NCBI GenBank assembly: GCA_950295325.1
Contig: OX485805.1
Span: 22,495,501 to 22,559,500, forward strand
Reading direction: 5' to 3'
DNA: 64,000 nt
Source: Polytrichum commune
Lineage: Eukaryota; Streptophyta; Polytrichopsida; Polytrichales; Polytrichaceae
In this document: positions 11,594 to 24,563 of the stretch, piece by piece
How the letters are laid out: every line of letters begins with the position of its first letter
Position numbering within the stretch: position 1 is the first letter of the stretch
Notes under the pieces: model-generated
The model's database searches: none
What the model saw: the letters and a program-made list of their open reading frames with translations, nothing else
Told to the model about the DNA's origin: nothing
Made by a program: the position numbers and the translations under genes

Positions 11594-11920
11594 ACACTAA
11601 AAAGGATATTTAGTGTTTGATACACTAAATACGAACGCATACACTAAATGTCAATAACCCTATGAAAGTAAGTAAGACTAGATGTAAACTCAAACACTAA
11701 AGATCAACTATGGTAATATGTGGAAGTTACACGTTTGAATTTAGTGTTAGTAAGGATATGGGAAAAAAATTTAAAATAACAATGATAAAAGGAGAATTCC
11801 AACATATCTTCCAGCATGTCTTCTAGCATTAATTATCAAGGAATTGAGAACTAGTGTTGAGCATGATAGGGTGGTAACAACATTAAAATATAATCAAACA
11901 CTAAATATCATATTTAGTGT
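11594..11920 (-). mobile_element. MITE of the ACACTAAATAT family, inverted relative to 16989-17287
   Basis: It ends in CATATTTAGTGT and is an inverted relative of 16989-17287. Shared internal phrases include the CCTATGAAAGTAAGTA region, GATTAACTATGGTAATATGTG-type sequence and AATTATCAAGGAATTGAGAA. The subterminal ATATTTAGTG/CACTAAATAT pairs form small hairpins. No clean target duplication is visible at this copy. Confidence 0.7.
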
Positions 11921-12380
11921 AGTTAGAGATGAACTAGTTGAGTTTCAGAAATAACCGGTTGAAGTTCAAGACTTCAAGAAAATTATCCATCATTTTAGAG
12001 GAATCTATGGAATATATTATAAATTAATAAAGAAAAACTAGAAGCTGACAACATGCAATTGGTTGGACTTTGGAACATAAGGATTTTGACCAATTATGTC
12101 CAAAATTTTCCCCGACACTGGCATCTTTCTCGACCTATAAGGTAGACATGCCATTTCCGTTACCCATAAGCAATTTTGCATGAGTGAAATTGGGTTGGAG
12201 GTATTGGAAATGGGTTTGTCTACCTCACCTTACGTGACTCGGGTTTAAAGCCAATTTTGTGAGTCACTCTTCTAACACATTTTTTTTTTTCCTTTTCTTT
12301 ATCTTTTCATAAAATGGGTACTAAAGTGAAGCAAGTGAGATGTCGCCCAAATTATCGCAAGCGAGGATATGGACAAAGGA
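11921..12380. other. No gene seen
   Basis: AT-rich spacer with a poly-T run near 12280. Confidence 0.4.
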
Positions 12381-13010
12381 AATTACCTCTCATCCATCCA
12401 ATATAAATACTTGACCCTTGTAGGTTTGTTGCGGATTCATCTCATATAATCTTGCGTAGACTAATTCAAAGTCTTTGAAGCTAATTCTAGTGTCAAATCC
12501 ACTCCAAAGTTGCACGCTATTTGAGGGGTTTCATGTTGGGGGAATGAGAGGTACGTTCTTATGTGGTAATCCTGTCTCTCTCTCCCTAGGGGGTACCTCT
12601 TATTCATCCAACACAAAAACCCTAATGTAGTGTGATGTATGGAGATTGTTGTTATGTAGTTGATTTGGCACCATAACAAGGTTCAGAGACCCGAATAGTC
12701 TAGCCGAAGTCAAATGAACCAGTCACAAACCTACAAGGGTCAAGGTGAAGCAAGTAAGAATTCATGCTAACCTGAGGCAAGAGGGAATTGTTGCATACTA
12801 TTGTACATCTCATTCATGCCACATAAAAGCTTTGAGATATTAAGAAGTATGGAGAGTCATTTTTTTCATTTGGCACTATCAAAAGGTTTTTAAAACCAAA
12901 TTACCCTACATAGAGTCTTTTGAGATAAATAGTGACAAACTTATAGGGGGTCAAGTTTTAGCGTTGGATAGATGAGACTTGTGTGACAATTCCTCTCATC
13001 CAAGTGCGAT
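12381..13010. mobile_element. Cluster of three degraded GGAGAGAGGG-family MITEs
   Basis: The phrase TACCTCTCATCCATCCAA or its complement marks element ends at 12384-12402, about 12548, 12593-12612, 12808-12835 and 12966-12990. They are related to the clean copy at 58660-58902 and to 20618-20840. The copies run about 12381-12588, 12585-12765 and 12780-13010, back to back. Old insertions of one family have apparently landed in or beside each other. Confidence 0.65.
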
Positions 13011-15458
13011 TTTTATTACTAGTCATTCTATGCGAACTCCGTTACAAAAATATGAAGGACATCACCATGTTGGCTAAGATGCCCTGAGAACCTACATGAT
13101 AGACATATTGCTATTGCAAAAGTCCACCACCTTAACATTAGACTAGCGTGCTCATTTTGGGTCATCTCCCAATAAAACCTTGAATGCATATAACTTTTGC
13201 ATACAAGATTCAAGAAAATTATACTTGAGTGCGTTGGAATTCTCTTTGGATTGCTAACGAGAAACGCCCATCAATTTAATAATGGTAGGTACACTCAACG
13301 CTTCAAAGTGACGGTTTTTGGCATTGTTTGTCTTACTGTACATTACAAATGGATATTCATTCCCTTCTACTAAAGTATGTCCCTTCCCTTCCTGTTCCTT
13401 CCCTTCTTGCGAGCATCAAGGGAAAGACGCAACATCGGCAACAACAACATATCATGCCAAAATCAGGCAACGGAACTTGCTTGTGCTAACTTAGCTTAGA
13501 TTTTGTTTTATTTTGTTAGATTTACTTCACACAACCTTGCACCAGACCGCCACGTCCACATGACAATGGGTGGCCGAGACTACTTGTATTGCTTTTCGAT
13601 TTGGGCCCCACTTATCTTAACGAGGCAAAAATCAACATGTCTTTCATAGGTTTAAGATGAGTTTACTCAAAACCAACACATGACCTGAAACTAACATCTG
13701 AAAATCTTGTACGATAGATACATATTGATGATGAATATGTACATCATTTCAACACTTAATATTGATGTTATTAGGTCATCTATTGTCTTTTGCATACAAA
13801 TAAAAAAATTTAATGCATTAGAAACCTGTGTATTTTGTAAACATAGGTTTTGATTATTCTAATTGTAGAAATTATCTCAATGCTCATTATGTGGGTTTGA
13901 GACATACTTACGTTACATATTCACATATACTTAGTTATTTTTGTAATTCAGATGAACACCTATATCAAGGTTCGACCCACAATTATAATGTGGAGCTAGA
14001 ATTTAATATAAAGAAGAAATAAACTCATATAGCGCTACATATTTACTGCTCCTTCAATGGTAAGTGTTGGGAAATGGATCCCCACATATTAACATTCACA
14101 CCTTCAAGCATCTCCATGTTTAATTTAAATATCCAATTATAAATTGTGTTTGTGAGATATTATATTATAAAAATAATATTTAATGTGAATATATCTTTTG
14201 TATATTAAAATATAACACTCAATGCTATTATGGCCATAATCAAATTTAAAATATTTAATATCTATAAAATTTTCACCAATGTAACTGAGTTTAGTATAAT
14301 TCTAGATATGCCTTGCTATGTTAAATTGCAGTAATGTGTGCAAACAGGTTGCCTCTTTAGCCATACAAATTATCTTGGGTCAAGATCATATTACAAAACT
14401 TTTAACTTTGCTTATTCATCCCTATAACAACAATACAACCACAAAAATCCTATATTTTGTTGATATAATAATAAATACTCAAAATAATGTGGAACATTAA
14501 TAAATTAGCATGGGGTGACCCAAATGCACATATCAGTGTACAGTCTTTAACCTCATTAACACAACACTCGTTTATACGACACCCTTGATATGACAACGCA
14601 TTTTTGCACAACCAAATTTTTTAGTTCAAAACTCCCTCTTTTATACGACTACGACACTCGATGACGCGCCATTGAGAATCTCCGTTTTGTCTTATTAAAG
14701 AGTAGTTGATGCTATAGTTCCTTTCATCTATGTTATGCATATCTAAAATACATCCATTTTCACTTGGGAACTACTTGGAAACTTAATGATAATTAGGGTT
14801 ACTAGTGTAGAATGGACATGGTTAGGGTTAGAGTGGCCTCTTGCCTAGTATGTTGCCTTGTACTCATGATATTGCTCCACCTACAGTAAAGCTTAGTGAT
14901 GCTAAACGTCATGCATCATTGTTGTCTAATTTCTTATTAGACAACTCTTTCTATTTTGATGTTAATGAAATCAAAGTTAGTAGGGAATTCAGATAAGATG
15001 AGAGTTGTCAACTTGGGTAGGCAACACCAAAGATATTTGGACTCCTATTTCAAGAGGTTTTGAGAATATTTATATTTGTTTGGAGTTATAAGTTATCATT
15101 TCATACCATCTATATTACTTAAACTCGTTATATATATATATATATATATATAAAAGCTCATATTACTTATGATTTTGTATTCCCTCAATAGTATGACAAT
15201 TTTATGCCATTTGTCATATTAACGAGAAGACGACACCTCGATAACACGACATTTTTTGTGTTTCCCAAACGTGTCATACTAAAGAGGGAGAACAGTCTAC
15301 CTTTGTGACAACTCTAATTGGAAACATCCTGGCAAGTATTATAACCTATACATAGACTTATAGTATACCATAAGTAACACTAATATATATGTATAGGCAA
15401 ATGTGAAACCAAGGGAGAGTGCAAGGTATTGAGCCGGTGACACTTAATACGTACCATA
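13011..15458. other. Repeat-derived non-coding DNA, no gene seen
   Basis: It contains AT-rich stretches, a TA run at 15129-15152, and three drifted direct copies of an ACGACACC..CGATRACACGAC phrase at about 14575, 14648 and 15222. The open frames at 13828 and 14318 are short and carry no motif. Confidence 0.5.
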
Positions 15459-15575
15459 AGCAATGCAAATGGGGGGACATGACGACGATTCTATAGTCGG
15501 ATCCATAACATTCTTAAGCAATGTAAAGGGGCGACATGACAATGATTCTCTAGTTGGATCCACAACATTCTTAAG
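15459..15575 (+). repeat. Two tandem ~58-bp units
   Basis: GGACATGACGACGATTCT...GGATCCATAACATTCTTAAG is repeated with a few changes as CGACATGACAATGATTCT...GGATCCACAACATTCTTAAG. Confidence 0.85.
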
Positions 15576-16988
15576 CAGTGTAAGAGAGTTCCCTTTTTAT
15601 ACTAGCTTCAAGAATAAATCTAGGAATCAAGATCCTTGGTTACATTGTATGAATGCCATCCATTGTTCAAGTGACAAGCTCTCATAATCGGATAGTGGAC
15701 ACCCCATTGGTAGCTATCTTTGGACAAACCCTTCTTCCATATGCCAAGATTCAAGTCGCCAAGTGAATACTCTTCAAGATCCTTACCTCAAAAATGACAT
15801 ATGCATCTAAAAAGTACAATTATGGTGTTCTTGAAATAGTTGATCACATTGTCACCTTGGGTAAGATTGGTGGGGGCATGGTCCAAGAGGGCTTGGGGTT
15901 CATGGCTTCTATGTGAACTCATTCATTGTGGATGGAGGGGCTATAAGCTACTAAGGCCTCAAAGCAACACAAATCCAATATAGTAGGGGCACCCATAACC
16001 GATCACTTACGAGATTTTGTGCTAGATCTAGAGAAGTATAAGGTGGTGCATTTTTTTTCCCGTGTGGGAAGATAGAAATCAGGAGGATTGCAAATCATTC
16101 AGTAATTCTATGCCTTAAATTGAAATTATTGTTTGGAGCCAAAAGTTGGTCCAAACATATTATCAATGTCTAAAGTCTGCCATAGCCACTCATTCCTCCT
16201 CACTGTGGCACTCAAAACTAGGACATTTGTCACGGCGCTATAGGTTCCGACTTGGTCAAAGTTTAGTCCTAGCTTGATCGAAATTCAATCCCAACCTGAG
16301 CGAAATTCAATCCCATCGTGATTGAAATTCCAATACCCTATAGATTGTCGATGGGTCTTGCTCGGGAATAGATGCCTCTACTATAGTAACACCTACTTTG
16401 GGTCTCAAACATGAAGCTTGTTAGCATGTACATTGCATGCCTCCAAGCTACTTGAAGCTACGTGAGTGACTATGGTTCAAGGACGCATGCACACATGAAT
16501 AGGACCCCCTTTAGCTTTGAAAGACTCACACAAAATACAAACTTTCTTATTTTACTCTGGACTCATACAAACTTCATTTGCGCTAAAGTTAGTTGCTTCA
16601 CTCTTACTCGTGTTCGTTGCTCTACGACATTCTTTGGCAATTATGTTGACATTTCTAACAATCTCAAACCTATACAGACTCTAGAAATGACACTTTAAGA
16701 CCTCAATAATAAAACAACAAAAACAACAAAAAAAAACCCTATAGATTGAAAGCCGATTCAATCCAATGTGACATTACTAGATGAATTCGGGGTCTCAGAT
16801 GCCATTATGAATTCAAATACCCTAAATTGAATTGTTTTTGTAACATAAAACAACATGTTGCATTTTCACCTTCCTCACGGATGAGTGTATATAGACACCA
16901 CGAATCATTGGCCGGTCCAACATTCAAGAACACGGGATTCGTCTTAATATCGATATTAAGTTATTGTCATATGTGCACATAACCCACT
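15576..16988. other. No gene seen
   Basis: Non-coding DNA. The open frame at 16462 shows no recognisable feature. Confidence 0.5.
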
Positions 16989-17287
16989 ACACTAAATATG
17001 ATATTTAGTGTTTGATTAGATTTATTGTTTTACCACCCTACTATGTTCAACACTAATTTTCAATTCTTTGATAATTAGTGTTAGACATAAATGCGTCGCC
17101 GCCGCCTTCCTTGTTGCCACCTCTTTCCTACTAAACACTAAATTCGTGCATGTAATTTTCACATATTACCATAGATGATATTTAGTGTTTGAGTTTACAT
17201 TTAATGTTACTTACTTTTATAGGGTTAGTGATATTTAGTGTAGTGGTCGTATTTAGTGTATCTAACACTAAATATCATATTTAGTGT
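16989..17287 (+). mobile_element. MITE of the ACACTAAATAT family with ACT target duplication
   Basis: It starts ACACTAAATATGATATTTAG and ends CATATTTAGTGT. ACT lies on both sides (16986-16988 and 17288-17290), a 3-bp duplication. The ends containing CACTA and the 3-bp duplication would fit a CACTA (CMC) type family, though other superfamilies also give 3 bp. There is no coding sequence. Confidence 0.75.
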
Positions 17288-17835
17288 ACTTTGGTCAAGG
17301 AACGTGCTTGAAATGGAAACTTCTGATTGTCATTCCTTGCCTTTTCACATTACACCATCCCATCTTCTCTTTGTCATTCCTCGCCTTTCCACATACCACC
17401 ACCTATATATCGTCTCTTTGTCTTAGCACCCAAAAGGCTCCTCATCATCATTTGGCAAGATATTTATTATCATCAACACTCTTCTTCCTTCTACCACTAC
17501 TGTACTTATTACTAGGCCTATTAATTAAAGAGGAATAACAAGACACATACGTCTCAACCAAATAACAGCCTTGATGATGGCCCTCGTTTGAAGCCAAGCT
17601 TGGCCTTTCGCTTACAGCTCGTGCAAGGCATTCATCACCATGAATCTCAAACAAAAATCGACACCTCGCATTGGGATTGGAAAGCAAGCTGTGACGGCTC
17701 CTGCCAACATGTGACCACTGAAAACGGGGGTTGTATTTATTACTTCCTAAGCAATAACTCTCACCGTCAACACCAACACCTAAAAGCAACATTGTTTTCT
17801 TCTCTCTCTCTCTCACTTTTGACTATGTAAGCATA
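17288..17835. other. No secure gene
   Basis: Two overlapping open frames of 62 and 84 codons lie at 17284-17538, and a 122-codon minus frame lies at 17448-17816. Their composition is CT-rich low complexity with no domain, so I do not call them as genes. Confidence 0.4.
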
Positions 17836-18291
17836 CCCTAAACTCCGTAATATCAACCCCCATAATGTCAATCACTTTCTAATATCCCGAAACCCTAGGG
17901 AACAAATGTTCGTAGTTCGAATCTCGCTCCTTATTGTCACTTTTCTCTCCCTTATATCACGAATTTTGTCATTAATGCAAACAAACCACCAAAGAAGTCA
18001 ACCCACACCCTTGCATTGCGCCATGTGTCAATATGTGGAGTGTCACCTTCTTCTTCTTCTTCTTCTTATGCCACCTGTTGAATGTTGGTGCATGCATATA
18101 CCACATCACCCGAGAAGGCCAAGTGGAGTGGACCACACCACAACATTTAATATGTTGCACTTTGTGTTATTCCATAGTGTCACATTCGACACTAATTCAC
18201 TAGTATCACGCATCCATGTTAACACTACAAAACTCTGTGATATCACGTGCACTTTGGTCGCCACGTATGTGATACTACGGAGTTTAGAGTG
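17836..18291 (+). mobile_element. TA-flanked MITE, copy 1 (CCCTAAACTCCGTAATATCA ends)
   Basis: The left end CCCTAAACTCCGTAATATCA is mirrored by the right end GTGATACTACGGAGTTTAGA and GTG, with TA on both sides (17834-17835, 18292-18293). It matches 56572-57041 along most of its length, including a CTT microsatellite (18048-18067) that varies between copies. A TA duplication suggests Tc1/mariner-type mobilisation. The 136-codon open frame inside it is a repeat translation. Confidence 0.8.
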
Positions 18292-19552
18292 TATCAAACA
18301 TTTGTGGCTTGGCTGAAATGATCATGAAAATAACTTTTTTAGTCGCCCCCCTTATGAAAGCCCTATTCACATGTCAACTAACCTAGCAAATGTGGTCCGA
18401 TGGACTTCAAATTGTCATAGCAAGAATATATAATAGTCTAGCTCACATCCATGGATTTGGAATTTATGAAAATAGAGTCTTTTTTGTTGCTACATGTCTG
18501 AAATTTAAAGCACTGGTGTTGCCCCTTCCCGAAAATTGAATGTGAAGGCTTTGAGCATTTAAGGGTCAAAATGTCCAAAGTTCTCCGGAATAAAGTGAGG
18601 GTGAACTTGGGTGAAAAGTGAGACAATTTGGGATGAAAGTAAGAATTGGATTTGAACAATTGTCATGGCATAGCTAAGGGTGGGTTACTTATAGGTTTTT
18701 ATCAAGATCTCATATGCCAAAGTTACATGGGCTCCAAAAACATGCTACATCAGCCAAAGGGTTGGTCTAAGCACCCGCTACCTAATTAGCACTTGGACCA
18801 CATCATAATGTGAATGGCCCATAGAGTTGTTGCATTTAACTAAACGGGTGAAATAACTCGAGCAAAGGAAATTTCGGACATCGTTTTAAAACCCACGGGA
18901 AAACCACCTCGAGTCCTAATCTACCCATGATGAACATGTGTACAAATCTCAAGTAAAGCAAGGAAGGGTGGGGTTTGGAGAAATTACATGGGCATATATA
19001 TTTTATTTGGTAGCATAATTGGCCACATAAAAGGGGGGAGTGGCTAAACATGAGGACCCATCATGCAAATTCATGCATCCCTTGAGAGAAATATAGACAA
19101 CTTGGAGTGACATTAACTTATATGGCGCCTCATATTCATCATCTTATTTGGCTCCCAATTGGCTCCCAAAATGGTGGGTTCCAGGTCATGCTGTGGACTG
19201 GATTAGAGGTTCCCTTTATTTTTATCAAACTAATTAGGAAGAGTTCAAGAGCAACACACAAGTTAATGTCCCAACTTGTAGATTAAACAATAGAGTAAAT
19301 AGATATATAATTTATTTGTGATATAATCATCCTTGCATGCATGACTCACCAATGCATGATTTGGGCGAATCAACCCATACACTCGTTCCTTGTTCGATGA
19401 CTAAACCCTTGTCTCCAAGGAACCAATGTACATGTTGGTTCGCCCCAGACCCAATGCATGGGAAAGAACCCATTGCTACATAACTTAGTTGCGGATGAAC
19501 TGGTTGAGTTCAAGAAATAAACAACTTCTAATGCTCAGATTTTACACAATGA
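18292..19552. other. No gene seen
   Basis: Non-coding. Short open frames on the minus strand (18438, 18836) lack motifs. Confidence 0.4.
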
Positions 19553-19865
19553 AACTTGTGTAGCATTAGCAAACCTACATTGAAGCATCAACAAAAGTTG
19601 GAATAAAAATCAAACCTCCCTTTATTTAGACCCCTATGGTTATCAGAGGAGCGCATGTTTGATGATTTCTTAAGTGAGTACATAGATTCTTTCATTTGTG
19701 TTTAATACTGAGTGTGGGGTAGTTAATAAACTTTGAAGGTGTAGTCTGGTTCTTTAAACATGTTATTTTATGATGTTTGTTCTTTGATCTTCACCCAACC
19801 AGACACCAATCAAATATAGGTATTCTATTGAAGAAAGTATTTGAATGACCCTTGCATACCTTAAC
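19553..19865 (+). repeat. Dispersed repeat paired with 63258-63565
   Basis: Shared in order with the direct copy at 63258: GCATTAGCAA, CTACATTGAAGCAT, TTATGGTTAT, GCATGTTTGATGATTTCTTA, TTTAAACATGT, GATGTTTG, TCTTTGA and CAAATATAGGT. The ends are not resolved. Confidence 0.65.
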
Positions 19866-19989
19866 GAGGCACATGACAATTGAAAACAGCCATGAGCCAA
19901 CCTAGTACCCAACTAACAAAACCATGGGCCAACCTAGTGCCCATGGGCTTCCACATGGAATAAGGTAAGTGGGGTTTAAAGGGGCAATT

Positions 19990-20290
19990 TTTGATCTACA
20001 CCGAATTCTCGTAGACTACGAAACATGCAATTAGTGCAAGATGATTAGCAAATCCAAGTCGTGTTTGTAGCCATTTTCGTTATAAAATTTTCAACTCATA
20101 TGAACATCTTATTCGCTATCCAAGTGAAGATTCTATTTCTTAATAAATGATCAAATAGGTTCCTTTATTTCTATCTACTTTTTGAACACATAATATATAC
20201 TCTTATAAAAACATGTCTTTTTTGGTATCCGTTCCTAGATCCACACATCACCTCACACCACTCAAATATTGAGGGTTGTTAAAGAGGACA
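19990..20290 (+). repeat. Dispersed repeat, copy 2 of family with 10990-11360
   Basis: Direct relative of 10990-11360, sharing CATGCAATTAGTGCAAGATG and TTTTTGAACACATA. It lies shortly after the 19553-19865 repeat, an order also hinted at near 63400, so both may be pieces of one longer element. Confidence 0.5.
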
Positions 20291-20617
20291 TTTGGAAATA
20301 TCCGTTTACCTTAGACAATACAATGGACCAAGCTCAAAATTGCCTTAGTATTGTAGGACCTTGTGCCCGAGTTTGGTTTTAGATGACATTGAGTAGAAGT
20401 TTATGATCATAACATTATTCAAATACATAACGATGTTCTATGGGTCTGACAATAATTCATAGAATATTTCCTATATACGGTCCAAATACTCCATGGAATA
20501 ATGTTAGTCCCGCGGAACATTGTTATGAATTTGAATAATGTTATGACATTTTCAAAAGAAAAAGAAAAAGAAGACTCTGGAAGATTGTGATGCATGGCAA
20601 GTCTCTTGGAGTCGAGA

Positions 20618-20840
20618 TGGAATTGTTGCATATGAGCCTACCTCTCATTCATCCAACACATAACACTAATTATAGAATAACTTCACAGGTTGTTCTTATT
20701 TGGTTGATTTGAGACCAAAAGTAGCTTCAAAGACCTCGAATTATTCCAATCCAAGTTAGTTGAGATGATACAACTATAGAAATATGGGAGGTCAAGTTTA
20801 TGTGTTGGATGGATGAGAAGTACGCTACACTAAATCTACC
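20618..20840. mobile_element. Degraded GGAGAGAGGG-family MITE
   Basis: The inner ends TACCTCTCATTCATCCAACA (20639-20658) and TGTTGGATGGATGAGAAGTA (20803-20822) mirror each other and match 58660-58902. The outermost ends are eroded. Confidence 0.7.
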
Positions 20841-21985
20841 AACTAGTGAGGGTGGTACTAATTCAAGTCACATGTACAATCTAGCCAATTCTGAAAGTTA
20901 TCGAGGGCTAAAGTTGCTATTGAGTGACACCATATTCATGGTTATGGTAAATTCTAAGCTCTTTTACCATAGATTTTAAGAAAATTAATGTGAGCTTGTG
21001 ATTAGTGCATCCCACATGCTTGTCAGTGAATAAGTGCCAAGTGCCGAGATTAACAATGCTTCTTAGTCTTAGTCTTAGACCTAAGATCTTTTGGTGACAC
21101 TAATTCATAGCATAAAGAAATTTAGTATCACCTTCACTAATTTCCCACACTTACTAATTGGTATATATAGTGTAGTATGCAATAATCGTCACTTGCCTGA
21201 GCCCCTTGATGCCTCATCAAGATAATCTTGAAATGTTGATACTCATTGCCAAATTAGAAGTTCATAAATTGGTTGCAAAACTAAGCCCCCAAATGAATCC
21301 ATAGTTTTGAGCAGTGAATAGAGTGGCATTTTTTTTTTTGGTCACATAGTAAACTAAGACCTTTTGAAAATATTCATTCTACTTTGGCCATTTTCCCCCC
21401 ATTTTTCATCATGTCACTCAAGTTTTCTATACAAATAAGTACATTAGATAGTCCCATTAACATATGTGGAAAATTAGCATGGGCCACACTAATTTTGTAG
21501 TCAAGGTGGAAAAAACCATGGGTTCAAGACCCCAGGTCTTCCCACAAGTCTTCATGAAGAATTCCAACCAACACCTTACGTAATATAAAATAGTCAACTT
21601 ACATCAAAACTAGCACTAAACCAAGAATTACTCATAAACAATTCATAGAATTGTTTCCGCTATGCTTCCGCTAAATTTTCTACTAGAAATTTAGCGTGAG
21701 TTGAAAATCAATGTCGCCCACATTAATTCTCAATCTAAGAACTAGCATGGGCTCTAGAAAATTATTGTGAACCACAATAATAGCACTATTTAATGTACGT
21801 ATAGAGACGAATTGCAGTGACGTTGCTTACATCAATAAGTTTTTCCTCTCCTCCTTCAAGGTTACCTCACATTCGACGAACATACTCTACTACCATCCTG
21901 AAGGACAAAGCTAGACATCCACCTCTTTGAATTGGGGCCCACCGATGTTTTCCAAAGGTGAAATTGCAGTCAATTATATTATTTA

Positions 21986-22022
<37 letters not shown>

Positions 22023-22023
22023 C

Positions 22024-22062
<39 letters not shown>

Positions 22063-22288
22063 TATACATACATACATATATCTATATATACTTACTGAAG
22101 CTTCTAAGGGAACATACTCCAACATTTATGCCTAAATGTATAGTATATATATATATATATATACAGCAATTGCCAAGGGCTTGGGGGCTTGCATGAGGGT
22201 AACTAGGGACAGGTACAGTAATAGCCAATGCAGCTAGAATGGTGGTGGTCTATAGACAGCCCACAACATTTTTAACGTTACTAATAAT
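20841..22288. repeat. Non-coding DNA with CA/TA microsatellite
   Basis: No gene is seen. A long CA run followed by TA and CATA repeats lies at 21987-22092, with another TA run at 22145-22163. Confidence 0.7.
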
Positions 22289-22645
22289 AAGTGCACTAAA
22301 TATAATGCTTAGTGTCACATGGCATTCTATGTCACTGCGGTAACTTTTTAGTGACACTTTCTATGAATAAGTTTATCAAGACTGTCATCCCAACTTACGT
22401 TCAGTTCATCCAAATGCCAATTGTTGAAACAAAGTTTGGTATAATTTGTATCCTAACAAATTTGTGATGAAATATCGTCATGGATGATCAATATTTGGAT
22501 AAAAATCACTTAGCAAGTGATGATATTTGCAACATTGTAAATCTATAATGCCCAATTTTTTTTGACAAGGAATAATAAATACTTTTAGGTTAACATTTGG
22601 TGTTGGTGACACTACACTGCGGTTTACAATTGGTATTGAGCAAGA
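22289..22645. mobile_element. MITE-like repeat, CACTAAATATA ends, copy 1
   Basis: From CACTAAATATAATGCTTAG to ATTGAGCAAGACAATTAG it matches, inverted, 55376-55605. It also matches directly 23965-24158 (left part) and 40263-40345 (right part). Internal marks are CATGGATGATCAATATTTGG and TCACTTAGCAAGTGAT. It is non-coding. Confidence 0.65.
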
Positions 22646-23205
22646 CAATTAGTCCTTGGACCTTGTTGTATGGGTACCTCAAAGCCATGTGGGGGGATTC
22701 CATGTCCGGTATCCTCAAGGCACTAGTGGCTAGCTAGGAACTAGTATAGTGTGTCACTATAGTGCCCACCCTGAGAGGGGTTAGTAATCCTGCACCACTG
22801 GTATTATGTCCTGAGGGTTTAATGCCAAGGGTGGGTCGAACGGGCATTCCAATCACACTGATCACATGGTCAACGTTTCTTCTTCTTGGCAACACTACAT
22901 GTCTTACTTAGTATAGTTACTTCGAATTGACAATGCACCAAGTGAAATAGAGTGACTGTCGGTGTTTTGGTACATTGAGTATTTTAAATAAACTTCCTTG
23001 GTAATAAAACTAATGAGTTGAATAAGACGTCACTGAACATTTCTAAGCAGCTAGGTGATGCTTTTGGAAAGAGGCTTGTGATTAAAGTTGCTTCATAACA
23101 TTATTCAACTTCATGGTTGTCTTCCATTCTATATTTACCATCTGACATGGGCCTCCACTATCTTATCTTCATGGGAAGAAACTTAGAAAAATATGAAGAG
23201 ATTAA
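22646..23205. other. No gene seen
   Basis: Non-coding spacer. Confidence 0.4.
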
Positions 23206-23209
23206 CGCT

Positions 23210-23505
23210 GGTACGAATAATGAATAGTGTCGGTTTGAATAATAAAGATATTATGGAAAGTGTAGGTATTTTCAATGATAGTGCTGCTATGAATAATATT
23301 GGGATGAACATTGTTTCATGCAAATATTCTTGGTATGAACAGTAAGTAGCTCATGTGCATGGTGTTGGGAGTATAAGTCCACCCAAATTTCCAAGTTTAG
23401 CCATAATGCATAGGATATTAACGAATGTTCCCATTTTGTTTGAGGGCCCATGGAATATAATTGATATATTCTAAGGTCATGGAACCGACTCACATGGTTG
23501 AATAA
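23210..23505 (-). repeat. Dispersed repeat paired with 54520-54835
   Basis: The reverse complement matches 54520-54835 nearly end to end, for example GTTCCATGACCTT, ATATGTCAATTATATT, GTGGGCCC, AACTTGGAAATT and CACTATTCATTATTCGTA. It is a long dispersed repeat of unknown type without a coding frame. Confidence 0.75.
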
Positions 23506-23964
23506 TGTTAAGTTGTTGAAAGCTCTCAAATGCACAAAATGAGTGCTCCAAACAAACCGGCAATCGTGGAATTAACGAAGAATAATGCTCGCCCAATACC
23601 TAGTCCCATGGAACGTAGCCGAGGAGCTAAGTGATGTTGTTGTAGATGCTTTCGAAGGAAATTGAATAGATGAAGTGGACATACTACTCTCATCAAGGAC
23701 TGTAAACACTTCAAAGGTGGTCGTAGTTAACCACCCCAATCAACCATAACTGCAATTTTTTACATTCACAGTTGTCTTGTGCAAATCCTCGTGGTTGTTG
23801 TTGATAATGTGATTGGTTCTTGAAATTGCAAACTAATCATTGGTTTAGATCTTGGACTTGAGAGCAACTAAAGTGATTATTTTCCTTGTTGGCTTTGGAT
23901 TGTGGTTTTAAAGTGGTTATGTCCTCAACTTTCTCCTTAGAGCTTGGTCTTGAAGTTCTCTAGT

Positions 23965-24158
23965 ATCATATGGTGTTTTATGTCACTGTAGTAACCTTTT
24001 TTTTTATGACACTTCCTATGAGTAAGTTCATAAGTATTGTCATGGATGACTAAAATTTGGATGAAAAATCACTTAGTAAGTGATAGTAATCTTCAACGCG
24101 CTATTTTAAAATTTTTTTAACAAGGAATGACAAAAAAATGTTAGGTTTACTTATAGTG
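23965..24158. repeat. Truncated MITE-like repeat abutting copy B
   Basis: It matches the left half of 22289-22645 and breaks off at the left edge of copy B. The remainder is not found beyond 30317. Confidence 0.6.
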
Positions 24159-24563
24159 AACACTATATTCGTTAATCGGAGACTTTTGAAAGTCTCAAAA
24201 TAAAATATGCCCATAGTTTGGGATGCCAATATTGTGGGCATATGGAATGTTGGGAACATCAAGAACATGACAATTTAAAAATTCGCACGTAAAGAATATT
24301 CCTAATACTAAAAATAGAAAATTGCAATTATAATGAAAACGTGAACTCCATGTGGAAAATAACAAGCGAATATAAAAAACAAATGGTTTATGTCATTATA
24401 GAGTTTGGGGTGCGTATCCCATAAGTAAGGTTCTTATGGTTTTGGATGGCACATCCCAAACGTATACCACAATGGAGTGTGACAAGTCTACTAAGTCTAT
24501 TAAAAACCAAGACTACTAAGTACTAATGTTTTTTCCCGCCGTTAACTTTCACCTATGTTATGT

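Noticed and set aside
17284-17538. 84-codon open frame as a membrane peptide
   Set aside because: Its leucine/serine-rich look comes from CT-rich low-complexity DNA beside a MITE; there is no start context or homologue.
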